Part shown: positions 35,401 through 46,400 of the stretch, one piece after another
How the letters are laid out: every line of letters begins with the position of its first letter
How positions within the stretch are numbered: position 1 is the first letter of the stretch
Source: Tigriopus japonicus
Lineage: Eukaryota > Arthropoda > Copepoda > Harpacticoida > Harpacticidae
Direction of reading: 5' to 3'
NCBI GenBank assembly: GCA_010645155.1
Contig: JAAGOF010000088.1
Span: 1,211,384-1,275,383, forward strand
DNA: 64,000 nt
The notes under the pieces: model-generated
What the model was told of the DNA's origin: nothing
The model's database searches: none
The model's input: the letters and a program-made list of their open reading frames with translations, nothing else
Position numbers and translations under genes: made by a program

Positions 35401-38021
35401 GGTCTGTTGTGCAATCTCCAATGGCAGCAGCTAGCAAGTTGAAAATCGGATTTTGGATATATGGGAGGTTAAGAAAGAGCATCAAAAGGTTTGTTGGGTG
35501 AAGCATTACGCATTGCGCTGTGTTATATCGTGGATTCAAAATCCACCCTTTGTAGCGGGACAGTGCTCGAAAACAGTGCAGTACCATATGCTTCCTCTAC
35601 GCTACCAAATAGCCTCAACAACTGACCTATTGTGCAATTTTGAAATGTTGCTTACGAAAGTAATTCTCGTGCAATGCAAGTTTGTATTAAGTTTGTTATA
35701 GTTAAAATAACCATCCTTGGTCATTTGTTTAACGTAAATTTTGTACTGAGACCAAACTCCAGAAAGGCTATTTTTCCACAAGGTTGTTAAGGGCGTATGG
35801 AAGGGTAGTAGTAGAAACAAAGAACGACACCAAAAAATGCTCAAGTATGCTCAGTACAAAAGTTGGGGTTTCCAAAAGTAGAAAGGCAGCATTTTTACCT
35901 AGACTTAACTTTAGGTGATTTACTCTGCTTCCACAATATTTGCAAATGTTCTTAATAACACGTGACTTTGTATGTACTTTAGACACTAAAGCCAAACTTT
36001 TTAGTGGTTTTAACATCCCTCGAATACTCAGATACGAATGAGCTCAATGGAATAAAAAGGGTTTTTCATAAGAACCAAGTTTTCAATTGATGAGAATTAC
36101 ATATTAAATAAACAATCTGAGGCAACGTCAAATAATGCGGAAATCATTTGTTGGTGGACAGAGAATGGCACGTTTTGATTACTTACATGTAGTTATAGCG
36201 ACATCAGCTGTTCCGACGACTGGTCCACTAATCGAGAAAGTCTAAAATATTGAATCCTTATAACTCAAATGCAAATAAGTAGCAGTTTAAAAAACTGGAA
36301 AGGAAAGTCATGTTGTCAAGAGAATTTCTTGTCAAATAATTAAATATCTTTTTAAATTGAATTGCTCCAAATTGGAGTTAGCTTTACGGCAAAAACAGCC
36401 AATTTTACAAAATAAAACCTGCTCGTACTCGCCCCATAGAACTCATATCCATGAAGTATTGGTTTGCTTTCGGTTTAGATAGTCTTAATGGAAATCAAAA
36501 GAAAAAATATCGTCCTAATTTCGGTTTCAAGTTCAGTATTGTAGGAAATCAGGTACAGTGATATCTTTCAAGATCTAAGCCTCAAATTAATAAGAGGACA
36601 AAAACTCACGGTCATGTCGAATCTGATGCGGCAAATGTCGGATGAGCACTTGCAAATTTTGTAGATGCAAGAAGAACTGACAACGGAAGTGGATGAATGA
36701 GTCAAGTAGGTACAGTTCTCAGATGACGTGGAACCACAATTCGAGTTGACTAAAAGTAAGGAGTCATAATTCAGAATGTAGTGAAGTGAGAAAATTAAGG
36801 ATGACGAATCTAATACAAAAACTCACACACACAACAAACTCCATAACCGGAGGCGCAAGTTCCAGAGGAAGATCCACCTAAAATCATGAAAGAAAGTTAT
36901 GTGACCTGAATGGAAGAAATCTGAGATGATTAAACACAAGGACAGTATTTCGAAGATTTTACTTGAAAATAGGACCCGGAATATTATTGCATTGCTGTTG
37001 AGCAGAAATCTTAGACGTTTCAACAGATGGGCGACGAGAGTAATAGTCAGCTGACCTTGCGCCTTAAAAAGGCTGGTTTTCCGCTCGTCAAGCTCAGCAA
37101 AAAAAAATATTTTTAAAGCACAGACAAATGGGGTGACATACAACTCAATCTACGAAGAAGTACTCTGGTTTTTCATTGAAATTTCGTCAGAAACTAAATA
37201 TTAGCTTAAATTTAATGCTATTTTCTTTTTACCAATCACCAGTGAGGACTTGGCACTTTGTTAATCTACAACGACCAGGCTCTAAAACAAGGCTCCTAAT
37301 TTTACCCTTTAGATCAGTTGCTTGAGGACATCAAAAAGGATAAGGCAATTGAAAAACTAGCATCGCAATAATCACACTAGAGTTTAAACAGCAGATGTAA
37401 GAAAGACAGAAGGGCCCAATTCAAAGTCTCGAAAACAAAACTCTGTTTTAGAAAAGTTGGGGAAAGGGAAGGTCAATTGATCATTAGATGGAGAGTCAAA
37501 CTGTCCAAGCGGGCTATTTGCGGCCATTTCCCATATTTTATATCCAAATCCCTTTCATCCACTTTTTACCAACATTTGTATGTATTCAATCTTTTAAACC
37601 TCAATCTTTGTAAGTGTTGTATAGTCCCAGCACAAGAGGGACGTTAGTTGAGCTCAAAAGCACAGCTTTGCTTTTCTTACCTTTAGACTTGCATTCTTCG
37701 CTTGTGTAACACGTTCCTGATTTTACAGAACCTGTTGCTGCACAGTTGGTATTCTACAATGAAATTGATATGCATTTGCAATCTAAAGTTAGTTTATATC
37801 CCATTAATTAGATGCTCACCTGAAATTGTATTATCTGGAATATAGGAAGCACTGAAATAGACCATAGTGTGCGATTATTTAAGCATTTTAACTTACAAGA
37901 GGATCCAAGATAGTAATTCTAGTTAGAATACCAAACACCGTTTCATAGATTTTCTTTCCGACGTTGATTCAATCTTACCATCAAATCATTGACCAAAATA
38001 TCAGTTAAGTCTTTGGGGGAG
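23494..38021 (-). CDS. CUB-A: secreted cysteine-rich protein with two CUB domains (5' end unresolved)
   Basis: Sixteen exons keep phase across GT/AG introns, in transcript order: 38021-37979, 37918-37897 (22 nt), 37851-37820, 37753-37681, 36877-36827, 36749-36610, 36241-36187, 35430-35332, 35263-35147, 34241-34190, 33642-33602, 33546-33428, 33311-33295 (17 nt), 33234-33171, 30516-30348 and 23639-23494 with TAG. They give about 412 residues. The order is a linker with LLPIFQII, a Cys-rich module (GTCYTSEEC, then GVCCVF), a first CUB domain (CTTDQFSV, CGFNTGQH, a strand rich in Ser, CLQYFTGTSG) and a second CUB domain (CTTDYIL, RICGR) ending in GFSLNYQQLAC. The Cys-rich module followed by CUB domains matches uncharacterised secreted arthropod proteins. 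CUB domains bind protein or carbohydrate partners outside the cell. The first coding exon with the signal peptide was not found. The first two listed exons are less certain. The last intron (23640-30347) holds a LINE and several hAT elements. Confidence 0.85.
24065..25346. mobile_element. hAT non-autonomous element with CGCCAGA subterminal repeats
   Basis: The ends are inverted (CAGGGCTGCCAG and CTGGCAGCCCTG) and flanked by a perfect 8-bp duplication, gttcctcc, at 24057-24064 and 25347-25354. Both subterminal zones are packed with CGCCAGA or its variants, as expected for transposase-binding repeats. No transposase frame is recognised. It lies in the last intron of CUB-A. Confidence 0.92.
25570..25990. 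repeat. Long imperfect hairpin (palindromic MITE-like)
   Basis: Outer arms 'tttgaaataat...cattttgtcaattcttgaat' and their reverse complement at 25930-25985. Middle arms 'tgatgtgtcagtg' and 'cactgacacatca'. Inner arms 'gaagacagtttgttaaggtg' at about 25717 and its complement at about 25829. Target duplication not determined. Confidence 0.75.
26540..27698. mobile_element. hAT non-autonomous element inserted in the LINE
   Basis: The inverted ends TAGGGACGGGCA and TGCCCGTCCCTA are flanked by a perfect 8-bp duplication, gtgatgag, at 26532-26539 and 27699-27706. Removing it rejoins the LINE between the SGVPQGSVL and FDDD blocks. It carries a minisatellite near its left end. No transposase is recognised. 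Confidence 0.93.
26642..26801 (+). repeat. Minisatellite, about 20-21 bp unit
   Basis: About eight tandem copies of a unit like 'caaataaatgtcaaaaaaga', varying by one or two bases and by A-run length. It lies inside the left arm of the hAT element and accounts for repetitive open frames on both strands. Confidence 0.93.
27828..28095. mobile_element. Palindromic MITE inserted in the LINE
   Basis: Arms share GACGAATTCAGCTGGGGATT (plus strand from about 27845, its complement at about 28050-28070). The similarity extends outward through a GATGAGT motif. It separates two reverse-transcriptase blocks of the LINE. Exact ends and duplication are uncertain. Confidence 0.75.
29700..30347. other. AT-rich intron of CUB-A with one repeat end
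   Basis: Mostly AT-rich. At 30050-30095 'aaattaaatattttcggccgctctag' is the terminal sequence of the element at 63548-63738. No second end was found nearby. Confidence 0.5.
30717..30951. mobile_element. hAT MITE, 235 bp, copy 1
   Basis: It starts CAGGGGTACGTAACC, ends in GCTTACCTCTG and is flanked by a perfect 8-bp duplication, gtgtaaaa (30709-30716 and 30952-30959). The CAGGGGT-type terminus and 8-bp duplication are typical of hAT elements. A second copy lies inverted at 31139-31358. Confidence 0.92.
31024..31108 (+). repeat. SINE head fragment (plus orientation)
   Basis: 'ggaggagacgtggtgttgt' through 'ctcctctccgacct' is a diverged copy of the tRNA-like head of the SINEs at 10778-11309 and 60791-61035, in the opposite orientation and without a body or tail. 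Confidence 0.65.
31139..31358. mobile_element. hAT MITE, 220 bp, copy 2 (inverted)
   Basis: The reverse complement of the 30717-30951 element, from CAGGGATAGGTAACC to GACCCCTG. Flanks ccatatat and ccatggac match in only four positions, so the duplication has decayed or the end call is slightly off. Confidence 0.82.
31393..32576. mobile_element. Palindromic MITE, split by a hAT insertion
   Basis: The outer arms (31393-31452, 'tagcttcaaa...caggagctg', and 32513-32576) are inverted copies of each other and match the uninterrupted element at 56497-56887. The middle is occupied by the hAT element at 31523-32356. Confidence 0.8.
31523..32356. mobile_element. hAT non-autonomous element, 834 bp
   Basis: The inverted ends TAGGGCTGAATATTTTAGG and CCTAAAATATTCAGCCCTA are flanked by a perfect 8-bp duplication, gttatgcg (31515-31522 and 32357-32364). 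It contains many 'acctaaaa' subterminal motifs. Nested in the palindromic MITE 31393-32576. Confidence 0.93.
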
Positions 38022-38179
38022 CTTTGCAAAATTGCATAGTAACGATGGACAATAGAAGAAGTTCTTAATCAAAACTAAAGGATACGGCCAACAAAGTAAA
38101 TTAAAGCAAGATTTATTGGTTCAATAACTTCATTCCTTCTCTTCTGAATTTACAGTCAGATATGGTTGTTAGAATATGA

Positions 38180-38453
38180 GGTCGGTTGTTGAGGTAGTTT
38201 GGAAGTATAGTAGAAGCATATCAAGATGCATGAAAGAAGCGTAGAAGAAGCATGTGAGACAGAGTAGAAATAACCATGCCCAATCAAGTTTTGCTACATA
38301 AGTTGCGTTTTTCAATCGCGATAAATGCAACTTATGTAGTGAAACCTGATCGAGTAATGTTATTTCTACTCCGTCTCGCATGCTTCTTCTATGCTTGTTC
38401 TATGCTAATAAATATGCTTCTACTATACTTCCAAACTACCTCAACAACCGACC
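38180..38453. mobile_element. GGTCGGTTGTTGAGG palindromic MITE, copy 1
   Basis: Inverted ends GGTCGGTTGTTGAGGTAG and CTACCTCAACAACCGACC. The whole element folds back on itself ('tagtagaagcat' with 'atgcttctacta', 'ctccgtctc' and its complement). Several copies are flanked by TA, which would suit a Tc1/mariner mobiliser; this is inference. Confidence 0.9.
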
Positions 38454-38494
38454 TAGTGTCGATCAAAATCATCATATTCAGAATTATTCTTATA

Positions 38495-38735
38495 GGTCGG
38501 ATGTTGAGGTAGTTTTGAAACTCAGTAGAAGCACATCTAGAAACACAAAAGAAGTACATGAGACGGAGTAGAAAAAAATCATGCTCGATCAAGTTATGCT
38601 GCATAAGCTGCGTTTTTTCAATCGTAGCTTATGTAGCGAAACCTGATTTAGCAAGATTATTTCTACTCCGTCTCATGTACTTCTTTTGTGTTTCTGTGCT
38701 TCTACTGTACTTCAAAACTACCTCAACAACCGACC
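38495..38735. mobile_element. GGTCGG palindromic MITE, copy 2
   Basis: Same ends and fold-back structure as copy 1, flanked by TTA on both sides (ttata|ggtcgg and ccgacc|ttata). It begins 41 bp after copy 1 ends. Confidence 0.9.
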
Positions 38736-39413
38736 TTATATCAACACTTGGTGATTGTTCCATGTATATTTTGGTCAGACGGAGTATACTAAAGCATACT
38801 CGCAATAGCCATGCCCAAGTGCAGCCTCAGAACATAAGTTGCGTTTAAAAGGCTACTTATGTTTTAAGACTACACATCAGCACAATTTTCATTGTGTATT
38901 GGTATATTCGAGTTACTTGAATTAGTGCAGTCAACATCGGACCTACTATGTCCAATCTTTCTCTAGGAATTACATGGCAACATTTATCTCAAACTAAATC
39001 AGTTGGATTGATTGCGTCTTACCGATATTTTTGTGTTATTTTGCTCTCACCGTTACATAAAACTAGGAAATATTGTCTCTGTATTCAACTTACGTTTCTT
39101 TTGTCGAGATGTGGTTCCATTGTTCGGTATGTCTGCTCCAACCATTATATTCATAACAATACAAGTGCTTAGGATAAATTTCAATAATGAAGTCATTATG
39201 CCGTTCACACACTTTGGATGAGGCTGAAACAATGGAAATGATAGATAAAAGACCAATATTTATGACAACTAGAACATTCTGATGGATGAAAAGGCCGTTT
39301 ATTTTGCAGCAAACAGCATACAAATACAGCATATAAGTAGTAAACCAGAAAAACGTCAATGTTCCCAATAATTTTTAAAGCCATCTCTTTTTTTGTGCGT
39401 GAAGTCAACTATA

Positions 39414-39653
39414 GGTCGGTTGTTGAGGTAGTTTGGAAGTATAGTAGAAGCATACCTAGAAACACAAAAGAAGCACATGAGACGGAGTAGAAATAATCAT
39501 GCTCGATCAAGTTTCACTTCATAAGCTGCGTTTTTAAATCGCAGCTTATGGAATGAAACTTGATCGAGCAAGGTTATTTATACTCCATCTAATTTGCTTC
39601 TATGTTTTTAGATATGCTTCTACTACACTTCAAAACTACCTCAACAACCGACC
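39414..39653. mobile_element. GGTCGG palindromic MITE, copy 3
   Basis: The best preserved palindrome of the family, with flanking TA (ta|ggtcgg and ccgacc|ta). Confidence 0.9.
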
Positions 39654-40462
39654 TAAATACATCAAAAAAGGAGATTATAAATAGGGTACCTTTGTTGCGA
39701 GCATTTACAAGAGTAATATTTTACAAGTTTAAAAGAATTTTTATATTTCATAAGTACTTCACGAACCATTGACAAGCGACTGTTTTTCAAGAAAAGAAAG
39801 AACGTCCAATATATTTGGAAACCTTCGCACTTCAAATGATTCTTTTACTTAAAAGTGAGTGCTCATTTAAAACTTAGAATAATTTGACATCATCTTTGAA
39901 AAACCATGCTTGTGGTAAAAGCTAAGTAAGATTCAAGTTCTTTCCCCTCCCCTCAAAAAAATTAACCATTGTTATAACATTTAAATGAATCGATAGAAGT
40001 GGAAATGGTTACCTGTTTCTTGGAGGCGTTTTAAAATGTGACTGCAACAATTTGAAGATTCCTGTGAAAAACGAAGATATGTAAATGTCGATGCGCTTTC
40101 TGCATATCCATCTTAATTAGAATGAGACTAATCAAATGAATTGAATTGTAACGTGCGTTTCTATTAAGAAGGTTACCTCTGTGGCTAGCTGTTCTGAAAA
40201 ATTCCCAGTTTATAGATAATTGGTCTTTTTACAATTGTAGGATCAACTAGCCATTGACGAAATAGTTTCAAATCACTAGATCTACATTCGCTCCATACCT
40301 CTGTTATGCTCAAATAATCAACGCATACGACCGATGAAAACAGTATCGCAAGATGGCTCCTTTTGATTTTGCGGTTTCGGCTCTTCCAAAAATAAATTAA
40401 TTTGCCGCTCAATGAACACTTGCCAAAGATTATTGTTTCATCAGGCATTGATCCCATCAGAC

Positions 40463-43400
40463 ATGGTCTCTTCAATTTCTGCGATCATTTTCTGGACTTG
40501 TCTTGCATTGGGAGTCTCCATTTCAAATGGTTTTCGAAGTGAAAATGGAACAATTTCGTCAAATTTGAACAAGCGACAAGGGCGTAAGTTTTTTGAAAAT
40601 ATCATACCGTAAACACTATTTTCAAATCTCGGCAAACGAAAAACAAGTTTTTGTTCTTCATTTCAGGAATCTTTAGCTTGTTCAACATTGTGGTGTTTGA
40701 GGTAACTCGTTTTTTAAAGCTATTTCTATGTTTTCATTCTTGGTATTCGCACTCAGTTATCCAGTCCGTTCCTTGTTAGAGTAAGCCAATTTGGTGTTAC
40801 CTTCAACGATCTGCGTATATATAACGTTCTTAACAATTTACATGCCTCATGGCTTTTTTCGATGCCTTTGACAAAAATTTGTTTTGGGTTTATCGGCTAA
40901 AGCTCTATAATAACAATGGTGAACGCATGAGGTTGACTAATCTTATTTATAAACCAACGAGATACAAAGCATTTAAAGAGAAAGAAAAACACAAAGAAAA
41001 ATTCAACACTTGGGAGAAAATGCAAGACACTGCTTGTTCATTTCCAAAATATTCACAACTTGCAATATTATTATTGTAAGCCATTGGTTTGTAAGTCATT
41101 GGTTTATGGTGATCAAACTTGCTACACACTCCCTTCTAAGTGATTGAACAGAAAAATGCAAGATTTAGTTGGTCATGTGTATTTTCATTTCCGGCACTGT
41201 TACATGAAATTTTGATACAAGGCGAGTTCTTGAAGGTATTTGGAAAGAATGGAGGGGAAGAAATATAAAATGAGTTCTTCAGGCTACAAGCAAGCACTGC
41301 GCCCAAAGAAGATTAACGTCAATCGGTCGGTTGTTGAGGTAGTTTGGAAGTATAATAAAAGTATATAAGCTGCATAAAGTATTTTTTCAAGAGAGGCTGT
41401 TGGAGTCAAAAATGGCCTGTTCTAAGGCCATATTTGAGAAAATCATCATTTTCCAGTTTTCCCCCAGATAAGCAGTGCGGAAAGAACAGTTCGGATTTTT
41501 GAGGGGACGAAACTTTTCCGAGCGAGCACTAAGCTCCTAAAACCAAAACCAAGGCTTCATTCGGTTGTCCATACTTCCAAACATGCTTACGACTGACCTC
41601 CTAACCATGCTCGAGTACATGGCAGGCTCGGAGCATAGACTGGGATTTTGAGCTCAACAAACGCAGTTGTTGTGATTGGATAGCACTTGAGTAGTTTTAT
41701 AGTGTCAACCATTTTACCCAGAGTTCCAGAGTGGCTATGTTCAGCCAGACTCGGCTAACGATTTGTCGGACAATTTTCAGGCCCCAGCTGACCTTTGGTT
41801 TATTGATAACTTGTGCCCAAACAAGTTCACACTGTGTAATCGCAATATTCCAAAACAACCACAGCAACCTTGCACAAACGGTAGCACAGTCCACAAAACA
41901 GTCTGTATGGCAGAAATTACTAATGATGTCATCATTTTTGGCGGGAAAAAAAGTTCAGAAGACATGTGTATCTGTTGAGGGTGAAAGGTAGCTAAAACGA
42001 AGATTTAGGCCTGGTAACTGCAACAATTTCTCTCTCATCTGCACAACTTGAAGTTGGAATACCAATTCTTGACATTTTTTGCAAAAAAATACGATTTGTT
42101 GCTTTTATCTAAAATTTCGCTACATAAATTGAGAGGGTTCTTCTGAACTTTTGAATCAGGAATGCCTGACTTTGAACAACAAAATGGCCAGAAGAGATTG
42201 GTTCCTGGGGCAACTAAACCTAAAAACAAATCGCTTGTTTGATTGAAGGCTGCCAACTTCTCCATTTGTTTTTAAATTACTTGGCATACTCCTCAACATA
42301 CATTAACCATGCCATCGCTCTTAAATGCAACATCTTTAGAAAATCTGACCCTTGAAAACTGAGACTTTTTTTGGCAAGCCTAGACTGCTAACGGCAGCAG
42401 GTCTGTAATATGATAAGGCAATCGCTCCCATTTGTTTGTTTGGGCACAATGCGCTTTGGAACAAATCAAGTTTTCACATCCAACCTTTGTTTTTTGACAA
42501 CTGTAACTTGTCCAACAAAATCTTCTGTATGCCCACCCCGTAATTTTACTCCCTTTAGTCTCATAGTGGCCTCAATGGTTGATCCAAAGTTGTAAACTAT
42601 GTTTCGTTAGGATCCTTAAAACATGCTCAATGAACAAAAATATCTTTAATACGGTATGTCTAGTTATGAGTCACTCAACAACTCACTTACAGCATATTCA
42701 TTCACGTAAGGTTTAAATGTTCAAATCTCTGATAATATTGGCAACCTAGGAAAGAACTCCTATCTAAAGACATGAAAAGAAAACCAAGGAACCATGCAGG
42801 CAAGTTCCAATCAAAGAACTTTGGCATGGTCTCGTTTCTATTAAAGCCGTTCTTTTTTACTTTAATTACTTGCGGTTATGCGAGGCACTGCCAAGATTTG
42901 AAGCTCTACTCAATCACGCATTCGTTTCGACTCACTGCAAATTGGCAAGCATTTCAGGTTTGAAATGACGTTCTTCAAATAATTTCGTTCCATTGATTAA
43001 TCAGCTCTTTGGCTGATTGATTGAGAATAATCCGAGGCCTTTTTAGGTTACACGTCGGTAAAAATAGTAATTGAACACGACCATTAATGTAAATCAACTT
43101 CGAAGATTATGATCCTCGACTAATTCTTCAATCATAGAATACAAAACAGCTTAATCTTTTTCAAAAAGGGAATTCGTTTAGATATTTAGTTATCCATGAA
43201 CAAGATAATGCAGGGGAGGATAACTCTAGAACTGAAACGTGGGGATTAGTGAGCTGGCAAAGAACATTCAGTCATCTAAACATACTTAGGCAACTAACAA
43301 GATCTTCATCTCTAAAGTACTTTTTGTGCCACTATAACTTGTTAAAAGGTATGTTAACACTTGTCAATATTTTGTTGATCGGATTTTCTTGTCAGTAAGA

Positions 43401-46400
43401 AGGTTAGGCAACAATTTTTGAGTTCAGATTCAGTTCATTTTTAAACTGAGTTGATTCACTGAGTTTGGTATGGTCAAGGATGGTTATTTCGAATGTTCAT
43501 ATATCAATTTCTTACAGTAGTGAAATAATCATCCCTTTTCATGACACTCGTCTAGAATTGAGTGCAAAGGGATAATTCATTTGTTTCATTCTTTTTCGTT
43601 TATAGCAAGGAGGATGTAATTTGGTATCTGACCCCACCATGAAAGGAACTTGCATGACTTCCTCCGAATGTTCCTCTAAAGGGGGTTCGATTGATGGAAA
43701 TTGTGCCTCTGGCTTCGGAGTATGTTGTTCTTTTGTAATCAAAGGTTGTGGAGGAACAGTTTCTCATGTAAGTGATAGGCATCCTGGTTAAAGAAAGTGA
43801 TTCTGGTTGCTTCATAGATGTAAATAATAAATTCTTTGATTTTAGAATTGCACCTACGTTCAGGTAAAAAAAATCAGTTCTTTTCAGGAGAAATTATAGT
43901 CAACTGTGATATTTTTTAAATTGCCTTTCAGAACACTGAGTTTCCCGCGACAGCAGAAGCAGGACAGACTTGCAAATTTGGATTCAATCGAATCTGCGAT
44001 AGTGAGTACATGATCTAACGTTAATGTTGATAGGTCACTTGGTGAGTGCTTTTGGAATTAAAAGGTCGGTTGTTGAGGTAGTTTGGAAGTATAGTAGAGG
44101 CATTATAAAAGCATAAGGAAAGTGGGAGACGGAGTAAAAATAACCATGGTCGATCAAGTGTTGCTACATAAAATCTGTTTTCAATCGCAAAAACGCAGCA
44201 TGCAGCAAATGCACTGAGCATACCCTCGACTACAGTTACTTCTACTTCGTCTTATGCTTCTCCTATGCTTCTACTATAATTCAAAAAGCCCTCAACAACT
44301 GACCTATAGTGGAAATATATGGTCACATGTTGACGCATCTAATTCAAAAAGCTCGAATAAACCAAAATCAAGTCAGATTAACGGCCGTCAAGTGATTTTG
44401 GTGTGTTTAATCAAGAAGCACTGGAATCATGGAATGGGAGGCTCGCAATGAGAATAATGATTTCCAGTAAGAACAATTCAATTACGTTCTTCTGCAAATG
44501 AGACCTTGCATATGTTGACAAGAATACGTATATCAATTTTCAGCTCCATCGAACGTCGGAGACAAAAGTTATGCTCACTCTAAGTTCAGTGCAAATCCTA
44601 CCGAGAATGAATGAAATAGCCCTTTTGTGGTAATCGTTTTACCACAAATGGGCGAGTTCATTCATTCTATGCTCTCTTCAGTACGTAAGTTTGAGAAGGC
44701 ATAACGTTTCACTCCGGCATTCGATTGGGCTGAAATTTGAAATACGAGTTTTTCTCAATGCAAGCCAGGTCTCACTTGCAGAAGAACGCAAATGGTTCGT
44801 TTCTGCTGGAAATCATAATTCTTATTGTTAGCCTCCCTCTCCATGATTTCCGTGCTTCTTGGTTTAATTGATCATAGTTATTTCTATTGAGTACCTCTAC
44901 ACTTCCCGTATTGGCTTGTTGAAGTTGGTCTTTTAAATTGAGCAACAGCATCATAACAAAGACAACAGTGAACTGACATTTGACAGGAACTTCAGTGTTC
45001 GGGTTCTCTGCGTTTTGAAGACGGGTTTATCAAGACCGCTCTTTCGGTAGGAAGGAACATCAAGCCAAAAACAATGCCTTGCGGTCAGTCCAAGAGAATC
45101 AAAACAAGAAAATACACCCCGTTGCTTATAATTGATGGCTCCTAAGGTTATGTAAGCTGTTATGCGCTTGTCAATACTTCTAAATGCCCTCAAGAGTTGA
45201 CCTAATGTATTTCGATTGGGTAAAAAATGTAAGCAGTTTAAAGAAATATACGGAGTTCACAAAAGCCTCAAAGAGACTAGACCAGCAACTAAGTCAAAAT
45301 CTTGTCCATCAGTCAATATGGGAAGAAACTAGAATGTACCACAAAAACTAAACGGAATATGGGACTTCGAGCAAACAGGGCAACTCTTACTCGAAACTCA
45401 CGCATACATATTCACTCACATGTTTTCTAGACTTTGAAAACTTTTCTTCCCTTTTTCCATAAACTTTTGATCGGATTGATGTTAGCATGTAATTTGTTAA
45501 AACTTAATAGCCAACTTAATTCTTGACGCCATGTTGAGTTGATTAGAAATGTGTGTTGTATTTTTGATGCACGGAAGTTTAGACTGCAGAAGCTCATCAT
45601 CCTCAAAATCAAGTTTGATCCAGTGTGACGAAGATCTGTATTACGGACTAATGCGAGATATTTGCCAGATATTTGACGGCCCTTATCGCTATATTTGCCA
45701 CAAAATTTTTACCATTTAAGTCTTTAAAGTAAATTATGATACTCATTATCTTGAAATAAAGAACCTTCTTAAAGCTTCGGCTAAGCCCTCTTTTGAACCA
45801 CAATAGTTAATATGGTAGCATATAGTAAAATATAATAAAATACCAATTTTAATTATTTAAACTTTATTAAAATTCAAATTTTGTTTCATCTTCATTTTCA
45901 TTTAGTTTGCATAAACACAATATCATATCTTTTACTATTTAAGAGTTTGATGTCTTTTAAATTTCTGATAAAGAGTCCCATCTAAACTTCTTGTAAGATA
46001 GAGTTGATGCAATTGAAATTTTGTTTACATACTGTATGTAAGATGTATTGCAATCTAAGTGTTTTGAGTGTCCCATGGGATACTAGTAAAGGTAAAAGAG
46101 GAAAACCAAAATGGTGGGAACATGTGGAAACTTGTGTCAAAAAATGAAAAAGAAAAGAAATAAGTAGACATGAACATTTGTAAAAAAAATTGCACTGAAT
46201 TTACCGATTCAGTTCCTCTTCCAAAATTATTTTTCTTTTGAGTTGGGGAATTTTGGTGGCAAATCAGGGGTTAAAGCCCGTTAGGGATCTGGCAACCCTG
46301 TTCTCAACCTCAACCATTACCCGACGTCTTCCATATTTGGGGTGGCTTAAGTATACTACTATCGACTATGCAAGAAATATAGTCCATACAAATGGAACAC

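Larger units (their letters stand above)
38022..40462. other. Divergent interval between CUB-A and CUB-C
   Basis: This interval should hold the missing 5' exon(s) of CUB-A and the CUB-C promoter. Two minus-strand candidates keep phase with CUB-A: 40061-40013 (49 nt, donor GTAACC) and 40193-40177 (17 nt, acceptor ttttcag). The signal-peptide exon is not identified. Three MITEs occupy 38180-38453, 38495-38735 and 39414-39653. A partial element related to 46989-47184 lies at about 38757-38945. Confidence 0.4.

Noticed and set aside
35177..35587. 136-codon minus frame taken as one gene
   Set aside because: Only 35332-35430 is coding (CUB-A exon). The rest is intron, as shown by the donor at 35331 and by the CUB-B counterpart.
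40185..40475. Minus-strand frame with a hydrophobic stretch (LAILFSSVVCV) as CUB-A signal-peptide exon
   Set aside because: Its donor phase does not match the downstream candidate exon, and its Met would lie far from the hydrophobic core.
41697..41991. Overlapping open frames on both strands, one Cys-containing
   Set aside because: All are open because of local composition. No splice sites in phase with CUB-C, no family resemblance.
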